In this document: positions 11,501 through 19,444 of the stretch, piece by piece | Position numbering within the stretch: the first letter of the stretch is position 1 | How the letters are laid out: each line of letters starts with the position of its first letter | Source of the DNA: Botryllus schlosseri | Lineage: Eukaryota > Chordata > Ascidiacea > Stolidobranchia > Styelidae | Length of the DNA: 21,640 bases | Assembly: GCA_000444245.1 (NCBI GenBank) | Contig: ATSW01010007.1 | Location: forward strand, 1 to 21,640 | Direction: 5' to 3' | Notes under the pieces: generated by a model | Databases searched by the model: none | Told to the model about the DNA's origin: nothing | The model's input: only the letters and a program-made list of their open reading frames with translations | Program-made: the position numbers and the translations under genes

Positions 11501-14500
11501 GAAAAAATGTTGTTTCGGACCTGATTAAAACACATAACCATATAGCCGCACCGACCCAACAGTATAGCAGGGCTACACAATCCCGACAGGCCAGACACGG
11601 CCAGCCAGACAATATCATCCGGACCGTAAAGAAACCTATTGCAAACGCTAGCAAGTAGCAATCACCAGAGCCCACATTACAGATCGCCAATTTCATGACC
11701 TATGTTCCACTCCGCTCTTGTATAGCAGTGGTTCGTGATTCTCAACCTTTTTTCACCCAAGTACCATTTCGAGGTTTTATGCAGTGCTCGCGTACCACCG
11801 ACATAAGATAAGCGCGCCGAACGCGGTCAAAATGTTTCCACCGTATTGAGGTGCATTATAAGGGGCAGCATATGATTTCTGTAGTGGATCCATTTGAAAT
11901 TATTGTGGTCAAATATATTAAGACGGAATTTGGTTAGGTAATAATCCCAATGCTTTACGACTAGATCTCCCCCCGTAGGCCGTCACTGGTGGAATAGCCC
12001 CTACCAGCGACGGCGGTTTAAAAAACTCAAAATCAACCCCACCTGAACTAATAACTTCCGTCGATCGAAAAAACAGAATATACTCGCGTACCACCTGGAA
12101 GACCTTCGCGTACCATTACCACTGCTACATACAGACGATGGGCAATGCTTTGCTAGTGTGACGTCATATTGACAGACAATGTGTCACCTCATTTTTAAAT
12201 CCGCTAGTTGGCGCTAAAAAGTGTCCGGAATTTGCTTCACAAAAATATGGTAACCCTATTCTACGATGTAGTAAATAAAACTTTTTGGAAGATGCCCTGG
12301 CACCCAACTACAAACAGTTGGTCCGAGAATTGGCATCTGCATATGGAAGCCTTGAAGCAAACATGAGCATTAAATCTCACTTCCTGTTCAGTCATCTTGA
12401 TATGTTTTCTGATAATATTGTTGATTAAAGGGAATAGAAAGGGGAAAGGTTCCACCATTCCACCCATCAAAACAACAAAAGAAAGATATCAGTGCAGATG
12501 CGACGAACATATCACGGCAGACCATTGCTGAAAGCTTTCGAAAAACTGCACTAAATTGCTTATAACCGAAAATAGAACAAGAACCAATTTTTCTTTACGA
12601 TAAGTTAATAATATTATACTCCAACCGATTGTTTTGAATTTAAAATAGGTGGTTGACATAAAACTGATTCAATTAATGCAACGTTATTTGAGTATTTAGG
12701 TAAATACTTATATACATGATTGAAGCTTATTTATGTACATGATATCCGTGAAAGTCTACAATTATGATAAATCTAATACCCCGAAATATAATTCTGTTGA
12801 TGTATTTTGATTTAAAACAGTCTTCAGCGTGTCAAAATAACAAGTAGATGGAATTTCTGAACTTTATAGTACGACTGAGCCGATTTTTATCTCGCCCATA
12901 CAAAAAATATGAGATTTTAGTCAAAATAGCCCCAGCATGGATTATCTCTAAAAATAGAGTCAATTTGAAAAAACTAAGGTCATATTCGGAATCCGTGCCC
13001 TTCAGAACCTCCACAACCACTCTTACTTTGTCTGCCTTAAAAGATGTGCTGACCAGTGTAATTAACCATTTATAGATACAGAGCAGTGAAAGTACCGAAA
13101 TTCCGGTGAAAATCGGAGTATTTTCGTGTTTTGGCCCAGTTCCTCTTTGCTTCGTATACCATATACGCAGTTATCGTTACAGTAAATATAGAGGGAGACT
13201 CAGTTCTTATCCACCTAGAAATTATCCTGTCCATTGATTCAAGCAGTCGGACGCGAAACGAAAGCACACTCGTGTCTTTTCACATTGAATTTTGATAAAA
13301 TGAATTGCTAACATATACCTAGGACATAGATAAAGTGGATTATCTTGGAATCACTTTTGATCGGAGATTGACATACCGCTACCACATTGACAATTTACAT
13401 AAAAAGTGTATGAAACGTATTAACTTTCTACGAATGATTCCAGGTACTCATTGGGGATCACCACTGGAGTCGATGCTTATCCTGTACCGCACTCTAATAC
13501 GGTCACTGATAGAATATGGCTTTGAGGCATACTACTGCGGTTCACGCACGTGGCTGAAAAAAATTGATATGTTGCAAAGTAAGGCACTACGTCTGTGCTG
13601 TGGAGCAATGAAGAGCACTCCAGTAGGTGCTATACAAGTACTATGCGGGGAAATGCCATTGGATTTACGACACAGATTCTTATGCATGAAGTTCAGGCAT
13701 GCGATAATGGTAAATCTGAATCACCCATGGAGGGACCAACTTCTATTGTCTTCATGGGAAGAATGCTGGCCAAAGCGAAAAACTTTTAGGAGTTTCAATC
13801 AAATATCAACATGGGATGGCTTCAAAGATATGAAATTGACGTTGTGCCAAGACCATATACCTACACCCACATCCATATCGGCATGGAATGCGAAGAAGGC
13901 GTCTGTCGATATGAACATTACAAAACTATTGGTGAAAGGTCAACCCGGGGCGGCAACAATTGTCTACGAGTATATCAATGGCACATATGATGAAGGATTC
14001 TTGAAAATATTCACAGATGGAACAAAAAGCCAAGCAGGTGCCGCCGGGGCGTTTTATATCTCTAAAAGTATACACGGAGCAAAATCGTCGGGAAAGAACT
14101 CGTCGTCATTTACCGCCGAGCTTGTTGGAATTCAACTGGCAATAGACTGGGCGAATGAAAATGCGCATCAGGACATTCTATTACTTGTTGATTGCTTAAG
14201 TGCCCTTCAAGCGATCCAGGAAATGGAATTGAAGTCTCATCACCTTATCGGAAAGATTCTGCAAGGCATCCACGCATTGGAAGGAAGAGGGATCGGTGTC
14301 GTATTGGTATGGATTCCTGGACATAGCGGAATTCACGGGAACGAGAAAGCAGATCTCCTAGCGAAAACGGAAGCCGACTCGCCTGTTCTACAAGACGACG
14401 AGCCAAGCCTGACTTCGAAGGAAATCATTAAAATCATACGAACACATGTATATGAAGAGTGGAACTGGAGATTTGCAGGGTCCGAAACTGCAGAACATTT

Positions 14501-17500
14501 CAAAAAGTTTGTTCCCGATGTTTATTCAGCTGTTAGTCTCTTTGAAATGCCGAAGAAAAGCCAGTCAATTTTATTCCGCCTACAAACCGGGCATTGTGGA
14601 TTAAGAGCACATCTCAACAGAATTGGTTTGTCGGATTCTCCAAATTGCGAGTTGTGTAATGAACTAGAAGACGTATCACACTACGTAATGTACTGTCGAA
14701 AGTACCGTCGCCAAAGGAAAGCGCTAATTAACAAATGCTCGCACCTCAAAGTACCAATGAAATTGGAAGTACTACTGACAGACGCACGCCTCTTCAAGGA
14801 TGTAATAGATTTCACTCTATCAACGAATGCAGTCATCTAATGCATGAACACTGAACAGTTATCACGAAAATGGCGAACAAAACCATTGAGTTAAAATCGC
14901 CAATCAAATCATACTCAACAACAACAACCTAGGACAGGGGTGAGCAAACTTTTGAGCTCGCGGGCCGCATTCAACATATGAATCCATTTGCGGGCCGCAC
15001 TACATAAAATTGGGATTATAAACCAAAACGCAATATTGGTATTTGATTATATAGTGAGGGCATGGTGATAATATATATGCTTATTTAGAGCAAATCAAAC
15101 ATTGCTTTGGTGATATCGTACACGCGTCAGAAACAGTGGCGAGATTTCATAGGCTGGTCGACCTCAATAATCAATTTGTCAAAACTATAAAGATGAAAGT
15201 CGGTTGTCCCGATTCTTATAACAGGATTGAAATTTCAATCTGTGAGCAGCGATCTGTTCATAGATGTACTAACTCCACTTTTAGTTCAGTTTCGGGATGC
15301 TTTCAGATGCGTTCAGATGCGTTCGTTCCCCCGGTTTGAAAACCACTGCCTCAGAATTATCATGGTGAAATATACTAAGAAAAAGTTTAATCAAGTCCCT
15401 GCATTAATTCTGTTTTATCCATATTTTTAAGAAGTTTCTTTAGACTCTCACGGGCCGCACAGAACGGTGTTGCGGGCTGTATGCGGCACGCGGGCCGTCG
15501 TTTGCCCACCCCTGACCTAGGATAACCGCGCCATATTTTGCATTTAATGTATTTATTGTACAGCGCCGGCACCACAAACAGTTATTCTAGTTTGAACAAA
15601 ACGATCGATATGCGAACCATTTGTCAGAGCGTGTGAAAGCAAAACGAAGTACAAATTGTTAAGCAGAGTCAATTTCATGTCCCAGTTCAGTAGAGGTTGT
15701 TTCTTATCTCTGCCGGTACTATGAGCTTGCAGATAAGAATCGGCATGTTCTTTATGGATAGCTGATGCAGTTGAATTTACTGGATATCGTGAATTGTCCT
15801 TTATTCGTGGCCGTGATGAGAAGACAAATTCTCTCAATAGTGGGTATTTTTGTCGGGGGACAAACAAGCGGCATTACAAGATTTCCGTTTGTAGCCTACA
15901 TCTCCATTCGTAATATATTCATTTTGTAGAGGGCAATCCGTTTATTTGAGTGCAAACGGGTCACTGGTCGTGAGTGCAAAATGAGGTGGTACATACTTGG
16001 ACATGTCTCTTCAGAGTACGACACGATACCGGGCTGAGTCGGAGGAAAAGTATAATTTGCCTCGGTCAGCTCAATACTGCAAGTGCCTGAAAATATGAAA
16101 ATATAGAAGGTAGCAATCGATACAAGCCCCCCTTGTAATTGCTCAGGTAAACGTAGTATAGATAAGTTTGAGTTCATGTCATCATTTTGAGGGTAATAGC
16201 TTACAAGTAGTAAGCAGAATACTATTCCAACTGAGAGGTAAATTCTCGTCGAATATGCATCATGTAATCATATACAAGTAGCATACAAACATACCCTTGT
16301 TGAAATGGTACGTCACTGCGGCTGATGTAGTCGTAAACGTAGACTCTATGGTAGTGACTTCGGTCTCATTCGAAGTTAGAGCGCTTGTCATATCTTCATT
16401 CGAAATAACTGCAAAATTATGATAGTGATATGGATGTCAACATACAATGTCAATGCACGTTTCATTGTTCTGGGATTGGGATATGAATTAAATGTGAACT
16501 TCGACACAGTAATTGCTCAATTATCCTATAACACTTTAAAATTCACAGCAACGTTGTGACTCTTATTGGACACAGGGCGTGCTGGAGAGACATGATGAAG
16601 TGTCAGATTCACAAAACTTGTTGGCACATGCGCATTGCGCACAAAACCCCAACCAGTATATCATATAACTGTTACAACAACACAAATCAGGTATGTTCGA
16701 GGATTTGGATATGGCTGACAATAATTCAAGATGATAAAGATAATAGTCGAGTTTGAAAAATAAACAAAATAGTCTCACCTTCATATTCACATCGCTCTCC
16801 TGAAAATATTGGTGTGCAAATACATGTCGGTTCATAGTCTTTAATGATCGAACACGAACCATTATTCAGACAATACGAGCCACCATCAAAGTAACAGAGC
16901 CACTCACATCTGCGTAAAAAGTTATGCATTCATTGGTGACTTTGAAATTTCAATTGCGTAATTAGTTTTATCTTCAGGAACTAGCGAAGGGTGCTGCTTT
17001 GTCTTCAGATTGCGCATATATACTTCAATTTTCGGTACAATTTCTAAAGGCCCAGTTCCTACACTCATGTTGTCGGAAGCATCCGTATACAGATTTGTAA
17101 CAATAAAAAACGCAACTTTATAAGACTGATGTAGTACTGCCAGAATATAACCGCATGATCAAATCAGTTTAGTATGAGTCCTATGAAATTGACAAAGTGG
17201 TTCGAAGTTGAATTTATGGACTTGATCATTCTTACATCATACTCTCAACTCATCCAATATTTCGCAATTTCACTCCGCGATTACTCCCAGTGCCCCTGGT
17301 GGGAGTGAATGAGAAAGCTCAGAGAAAAGTTTGGGATATAATGTGAATTACTATTCTCAAAATTTCGACAACCAAAAGCATGGATACATATATTCACAGA
17401 GACTTATAGGTAAAAGCCTAGTTATTAATCTAGTTCTATTCTTTTGTTACTTCCATTGGATATTTTGATACAGGCGAGAGGCATTGTGATTGCATAAAAG

Positions 17501-18128
17501 TCAACATCTTCGTTGGTTACCTAGTTCCAGGATTCGACACATCTTTGTCTCTGTACCGACTAGGACAGCTGCAGTTAAACCCTGGATCACTATTGAAGCA
17601 AGCTGCATTCAAATCGCAATCGTTGTCTGTGGTTTTACATTCGTCAACATCTGTGAATCCAATATTTATATATCGATTAGTAAGCTAGGCAAAGTAATGT
17701 TTTATCTAAATTTATGTCGTTTAGGAAAGGGAATCCGTCCAACTTTAATAGTGAATATTCACCGCAAGTAGTAATATATATACCAATTCAAGCTGAAAGA
17801 CCATGTTTTTTTGTCTTTAGCTACATTCTGACAAAACGAAAAACAAATGACAGCTTGCATCAAAACACTCATACCAAAATGTTACACGTGGGTTATAAAA
17901 ATTATCAAATGGGCATCACCTGACACAGTCATTGCCGAAATTCCGTATTGCGCAATCTCTGGAACCAAGTTATTTTGAATAACGTTATTGAACTTTTTTG
18001 AAACTTGAATCGAGTCGTCTGTGATATTCTTGGGTAATTGCATGCGACCGGATCCAATGATACTGCCACAACTAAACTCCAATTGATCGACTCCAAGAAT
18101 AGGAAGTTCAAGGACGGTTCCAATGGAC
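5350..18128 (-). CDS. Adhesion GPCR-like gene, ten extracellular exons (partial at both ends)
   Basis: Overall gene model. Exons, read on the minus strand, are 18128-17920, 17650-17521, 16909-16779, 16408-16295, 16086-15997, 9807-9698, 9349-9224, 8501-8453, 6237-6119 and 5577-5350. All introns are GT-AG and all nine junctions keep phase (1,2,1,1,1,0,0,1,0), giving 435 residues with no stop. Domain order is SEA-like (1-70), cbEGF (70-114), EGF (116-155), Ser/Thr-rich linker (157-195), HormR-like with C197, C223, C236 and C252, then GAIN (about 262-435). Nine N-X-S/T sequons (NIT, NCS, NGS, NET, NYT, NST, NAS, NKT, NRT) fit an extracellular product. HormR followed by GAIN is the hallmark of adhesion GPCRs, which self-cleave at a GPS and signal through G proteins from the plasma membrane. 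The signal peptide, GPS and 7TM were not found, so a GAIN-bearing protein of another kind cannot be excluded. The exon structure was built by eye. Confidence 0.8.
5640..6118. other. Intron between exons 9 and 10, no other feature
   Basis: This intron of the adhesion GPCR-like gene shows no element I recognise. Confidence 0.4.
6119..6237 (-). CDS. Adhesion GPCR-like exon 9: GAIN subdomain A to B transition
   Basis: Acceptor GTATTTCAAG, entered in phase 1. The peptide TERATEKQALVQSITKISRK then VVSENNSTISILTSDINVE contains the helix with L-V-x-S and the first strands (T-I-S-I, D-I-N-V). The donor GAG|GTTGGT is weak but in phase. The stronger nearby GTATAT at 6114 would put a stop into exon 10. 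Confidence 0.72.
6427..6715 (-). other. Unassigned open frame inside an intron
   Basis: About 96 codons open on the minus strand (FLGDLMQVTGQFIAH, then GFNPWTGASKLVKCGMSSG). No domain is recognised. Exons 8 and 9 join in phase without it, so it is probably chance or a repeat remnant. Confidence 0.2.
7100..7690 (+). mobile_element. Penelope-like element, 3' fragment, broken
   Basis: Plus-strand relative of the 3340-5315 element. It holds part of the GIY-YIG domain (HVPKQIRHKDASN, YKSAIGQHVLTHPDCAKSY, LESTIIKLEQPILCRQKD) with breaks, then a 3' tail containing CCGATGAG and TGAAAAG at 7608-7627. The endonuclease end differs from the other copy at many residues, so the two are old and separately inserted. 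Confidence 0.78.
7842..7912. mobile_element. Possible tiny hAT-type remnant
   Basis: The left edge AGGGGGGTCCAGACCT and the reverse complement of the right edge, AAGGGGTCCCTAACCT, look like imperfect terminal repeats about 70 bases apart. No target-site duplication is visible. Confidence 0.25.
8453..8501 (-). CDS. Adhesion GPCR-like exon 8: short GAIN helix exon
   Basis: Forty-nine bases between the acceptor ACTTTCGAG and the donor TTTA|GTATAC, phase 0 to phase 1. It encodes YLTTVGNTLLTWKKRF, matching the 'V-x-N-L-L-x-x-x-x-x-W' helix of GAIN subdomain A. The frame stays open for some distance past the donor, so the end is less certain, but this donor alone gives the right phase for exon 9. 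Confidence 0.62.
8740..8990 (+). mobile_element. Penelope-like element, 3' tail only
   Basis: The end of this piece (CTCCTGATGAG, then CGAAAAG, GGAATAAATT, a spacer and TTGTTTGCTGCA) aligns with the 7605-7670 tail. Only the untranslated tail remains. It lies in the intron between exons 7 and 8. Confidence 0.65.
8915..8934 (+). ncRNA. Hammerhead-ribozyme-like core in a Penelope tail
   Basis: CTGATGA, then nine bases with a G-C closing pair, then GAAA: the spacing of the hammerhead catalytic core. Related but altered cores occur at 7608-7626 (plus) and 3410-3389 (minus). Hammerhead motifs are known in Penelope-like elements. Stem II is only two pairs here, and stems I and III are not convincing, so this may be a decayed or tail-specific form. 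Confidence 0.35.
9224..9349 (-). CDS. Adhesion GPCR-like exon 7: GAIN subdomain A, first helices
   Basis: Strong acceptor GAATTTTTTAG and donor GTG|GTGAAT, phase 0 to phase 0, 42 codons. The peptide KYTDTTLETLEFATANVAAL then NEELVEDVVELLDMISDEA is strongly helical, with the L-x-x-L and V-x-x-L-L-D spacing of GAIN subdomain A. Confidence 0.82.
9698..9807 (-). CDS. Adhesion GPCR-like exon 6: second half of HormR-like domain
   Basis: Acceptor ATCTTTCCAG and donor GCGGAG|GTAATG, phase 1 to phase 0. It encodes NENLPLASIMCSLEDSFDTS then TIRVSECKSIETIVAE. C236 and C252 complete the four HormR cysteines, and the end V-S-E-C followed by a helix mirrors the usual d-x-S-x-C before GAIN helix 1. Its phase 1 start fits only exon 5 among the exons seen. 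Confidence 0.78.
9808..10738. other. Intron, no recognisable feature
   Basis: Part of the long intron between exons 5 and 6. It contains several N bases and no element or exon I can identify. Confidence 0.4.
10739..12258 (-). mobile_element. hAT element, 1520 bp, with perfect target-site duplication
   Basis: The ends TAGGGTTGCCATA and TATGGTAACCCTA are inverted repeats with one mismatch. They are flanked by identical octamers TTCTACGA at 10731-10738 and 12259-12266. GTCCGGAATTT repeats sit just inside both ends. The octamer fits the nnnTAnnn preference of Buster-type hATs. No intact transposase is visible. A minus-strand frame at 11398-11096 has no recognised domain. A second hAT lies inside at 11726-12124. 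Confidence 0.85.
11726..12124 (+). mobile_element. Non-autonomous hAT nested in the 10739-12258 element
   Basis: It begins CAGTGGTTCGTGATTCTCAA and ends TACCATTACCACTG. Internal parts (ATGCAGTGCTCGCGTACCAC, CTCGCGTACCACCTGGAAGA) match the element at 19445-19932. An imperfect hairpin lies at 11980-12013 (11 of 13 pairs). Target-site duplications are eroded. Confidence 0.7.
12267..13316. other. Intron, no recognisable feature
   Basis: AT-rich intron sequence. Short frames on both strands around 12830-13270 have no recognisable domain and are not needed to join exons 5 and 6. Confidence 0.4.
13325..14926 (+). mobile_element. I-group LINE (RNase H-bearing), 5'-truncated
   Basis: The element starts inside the reverse transcriptase thumb and ends with a (CAA)4 tail at 14916-14927. 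It is flanked by ACCTAGGA at 13317-13324 and again at 14927-14934, a likely target-site duplication. It lies antisense to the host gene, in the intron between exons 5 and 6. A 5'-truncated copy like this cannot move by itself. Confidence 0.85.
13335..14840 (+). CDS. LINE ORF2 C-terminal fragment: RT thumb, RNase H and zinc-binding tail
   Basis: One open frame of 501 codons. The first codon is GTG and the frame is open before it, so this is no true start. Residues 2-90 (DYLGITFDRRLTY...LQSKALRLCCG) match the thumb that follows the reverse transcriptase palm in I/Jockey-type LINEs. RNase H spans about 223-345 with its catalytic set intact: D228 (FTDGT), E262 (TAELVG), D286 (LVDCLSA), H330 and D340 (PGHSGIHGNEKAD). 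A tail motif C438-x2-C441-x7-H449-x4-C454 is the usual LINE C-terminal CCHC. No stops or frameshifts, which suggests a fairly young insertion. Confidence 0.9.
   Translation: MDYLGITFDRRLTYRYHIDNLHKKCMKRINFLRMIPGTHWGSPLESMLILYRTLIRSLIEYGFEAYYCGSRTWLKKIDMLQSKALRLCCGAMKSTPVGAIQVLCGEMPLDLRHRFLCMKFRHAIMVNLNHPWRDQLLLSSWEECWPKRKTFRSFNQISTWDGFKDMKLTLCQDHIPTPTSISAWNAKKASVDMNITKLLVKGQPGAATIVYEYINGTYDEGFLKIFTDGTKSQAGAAGAFYISKSIHGAKSSGKNSSSFTAELVGIQLAIDWANENAHQDILLLVDCLSALQAIQEMELKSHHLIGKILQGIHALEGRGIGVVLVWIPGHSGIHGNEKADLLAKTEADSPVLQDDEPSLTSKEIIKIIRTHVYEEWNWRFAGSETAEHFKKFVPDVYSAVSLFEMPKKSQSILFRLQTGHCGLRAHLNRIGLSDSPNCELCNELEDVSHYVMYCRKYRRQRKALINKCSHLKVPMKLEVLLTDARLFKDVIDFTLSTNAVI
14935..15514. mobile_element. 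Non-autonomous hAT, 580 bp, at the LINE 3' edge
   Basis: The ends CAGGGGTGAGCAAAC and, inverted, CAGGGGTGGGCAAAC differ by one base. GCGGGCCGC words lie just inside both ends. It is flanked by identical octamers ACCTAGGA (14927-14934 and 15515-15522), again of the nnnTAnnn type. No coding capacity. A possible smaller piece at 15134-15348 (CAGTGGCGA to AACCACTG) may be nested in it. Confidence 0.9.
15553..15867 (-). other. Unassigned 104-codon open frame in an intron
   Basis: Reads MFVPRQKYPLLREFVF onward. It lies just beyond the donor of exon 5 and no domain is recognised. Exons 5 and 6 join in phase without it, so it is most likely not an exon of this gene. Confidence 0.2.
15997..16086 (-). 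CDS. Adhesion GPCR-like exon 5: first half of HormR-like domain
   Basis: Acceptor CATATTTTCAG and donor CCAA|GTATGT, phase 1 to phase 1. It encodes TCSIELTEANYTFPPTQPGI followed by VSYSEETCP. The pattern C-x(n)-(W/Y)-x-F-P-x-T-x-x-G-x(n)-C-P is the conserved start of the HormR domain found just before GAIN in adhesion GPCRs. The second half lies about 6.2 kb away at 9807-9698. Confidence 0.82.
16295..16408 (-). CDS. Adhesion GPCR-like exon 4: Ser/Thr-rich linker
   Basis: Acceptor TAATTTTGCAG and donor AAGG|GTATGT, phase 1 to phase 1. The peptide begins VISNEDMTSALTSNETEV and continues with many Thr and Ser residues. It looks like a mucin-type O-glycosylated spacer between the EGF stalk and the HormR/GAIN part. 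It has no cysteines and one N-glycosylation sequon (NET). Confidence 0.75.
16779..16909 (-). CDS. Adhesion GPCR-like exon 3: EGF domain
   Basis: Acceptor TTTTACGCAG and donor GAAG|GTGAGA. After the leading C-E-W, which closes the preceding cbEGF, come six cysteines in the EGF spacing: L-C, S-Y-C, G-S-C, P-T-C, I-C and E-R-C. The motif SGERCEYE is the usual G-x-x-C end of an EGF module. It starts in phase 2 and ends in phase 1, matching both neighbours. Confidence 0.87.
17283..17306. repeat. Short inverted repeat in an intron
   Basis: ACTCCCA and TGGGAGT pair across ten bases between exons 2 and 3. No function inferred. Confidence 0.5.
17521..17650 (-). CDS. Adhesion GPCR-like exon 2: calcium-binding EGF domain
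   Basis: Acceptor ATTCACAG and donor ACTAG|GTAACC. It starts D-V-D-E-C, the calcium ligand signature of cbEGF, and carries five cysteines (DEC, NDC, AAC, FNC, SCP). The sixth (R-C) is supplied by the first codons of the next exon through a phase 2 intron. Calcium-binding EGF modules stiffen extracellular stalks and bind ligands in EGF-type adhesion GPCRs. Confidence 0.85.
17920..18128 (-). CDS. Adhesion GPCR-like exon 1 seen: SEA-like segment
   Basis: Sixty-nine codons open after an acceptor ending GATTAG; an alternative acceptor TTAAG would start at 18133 in phase 0. The donor is TCAG|GTGATG. The peptide runs from SIGTVLELPILGVDQ through FSCGSIIGSGRMQLPKNITD to an amphipathic stretch and ends AMTVSGD, directly before a cbEGF. 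The strand-rich pattern with a central G-S-I-I resembles the C-terminal half of a SEA domain, whose self-cleavage site is G|SVVV, but it is too short and diverged to be sure. It leaves one base, which forms Asp (GAT) with the next exon. Upstream exons must exist but were not found. Confidence 0.65.
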
Positions 18129-18133
18129 CTAAT

Positions 18134-18919
18134 CTTAATGAAATACGGAAAAAGTCAATTCAGTTATTGACTTTTGACTGAAATACACACAAGTCATCGC
18201 AAACCTACCTTATACGTTGCAAAATTTAGTAAACTACATTTAGAGCGGACGGCTGAAATGCATGGCGTTTGACCTAAGAGTGTTGAAGGTCGAGATTGAA
18301 ATTTTGCAATGCACTAAATATAAACCTGAACGCCAGCCGTTGCACTCACAGGGGCTGCGCCTTGATGGGGCAGACGAATTGTGAATAAACCCAAACTTTT
18401 GGAATATTAAGTTATTGCCATGATGTTTCAAGGAAGTGTCCTTTTTCGCCTACGAATATATATATAAACTAACAAATTAGAATGATGGTAATGCGAGATG
18501 CGTGTCCAAAGATCGACTTTCGATAACCGTTTCTTGTCGCCATTTCCATACCATGGACTAAATAGAATAAATGTTACTGCTAGCAAATGATTGATCCAAT
18601 CATGGTAAATGCAAGTGAGCAATTGCGCTATCAGACACCTAGATTTGGTGGGATGCATAATGCGTGGTAAAACAATATTCCTTTATATAGTGGTATAATT
18701 ACGACGAGTTTTAACCGAAGATTTTAACATAAAAAATGAAAATTCTGACGGTAAAAAACCTAATTTTGACAAACTTTTGCCCTCATGTACGTAAATTAAG
18801 CGTTTTCGCATACAATGTTTGAATTGCACTACTTATCTTCATTTCTGGTTGGAACTCTCCGTCCCCACGAAAGACTTTTGCCTAAAAACTGATGAATATT
18901 TACAGGAAAAAACTTTATT
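18134..18919. other. No recognisable feature; upstream exons not found
   Basis: The next exon of the host gene should lie at or beyond this stretch, since exon 1 starts inside a domain. A candidate at about 18256-18213 (acceptor ATTTCAG, donor AAG|GTAGGT) has a stop in the frame the join would need. Other frames show no domain. Confidence 0.4.
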
Positions 18920-19231
18920 TTACCGAAACCCGGACCTATGAAGAATACCAGTAGTTACACCACGCAATATGGTAGAAATAATCAAAATTTGTTGTAGTAA
19001 AGTTCCTACATTTTCGAGTAGAAAGTATCTGTCCTTGCTAATAATGGAGACAGAACGTTCAACAGCAGCAGTTGTTGGCTGGCAACACTGAAGTTGTGCG
19101 TACACTGCTGGTGACACGCCGTGTTGCTTCATTCTGATAATGTTGTCTACATTAAAATTTTCATCATGCACTTCTTGGCATAAGAACCAATGCCCACACG
19201 GTTTTGCTGTTCGTTGCGGTATGTTGAGCAT
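18920..19231 (-). pseudogene. hAT-type transposase C-terminal fragment
   Basis: Minus-strand frame of 103 codons containing QLQCCQPTTAAVERSVSIIS, then KDRYFLLENVGTLL. The core P-T-x-x-x-V-E-R-S-x-S with a following R-x-x-x-x-x-E-N is the hAT C-terminal dimerisation region. A stop lies just upstream and the rest of the transposase is missing. Family placement within hAT is uncertain. Confidence 0.6.
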
Positions 19232-19444
19232 AACACTATGTTAACTTATTTGTGTATTTGACCGTTTATGATTCACATTGTGAAGACAATGATCCGTCTA
19301 CAACGGTAGGCCTATAAAGAAGGCTATAAGATGTCAAATGTCAAATGATAAGTTCACCGACAGTGCAAACATCTACGATAAAAACGAAATGCATGTTGCA
19401 AAAAGATTTTGACTTTGTAAACAATTTGACAATTTTTTGATCTG

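Noticed and set aside
12832-13020. Minus-strand frame with the strand-like peptide KVRVVVEVLKGTDSEYDLS
   Set aside because: No domain recognised, no clear splice sites, and exons 5 and 6 already join in phase across it.
15553-15867. Minus-strand 104-codon frame considered as a GAIN or linker exon
   Set aside because: It falls inside the HormR domain split, where an extra segment would break the domain, and it has no recognisable motif.
18213-18256. Candidate upstream exon on the minus strand with acceptor ATTTCAG and donor AAG|GTAGGT
   Set aside because: The frame needed to join exon 1 in phase 2 contains a TAA.
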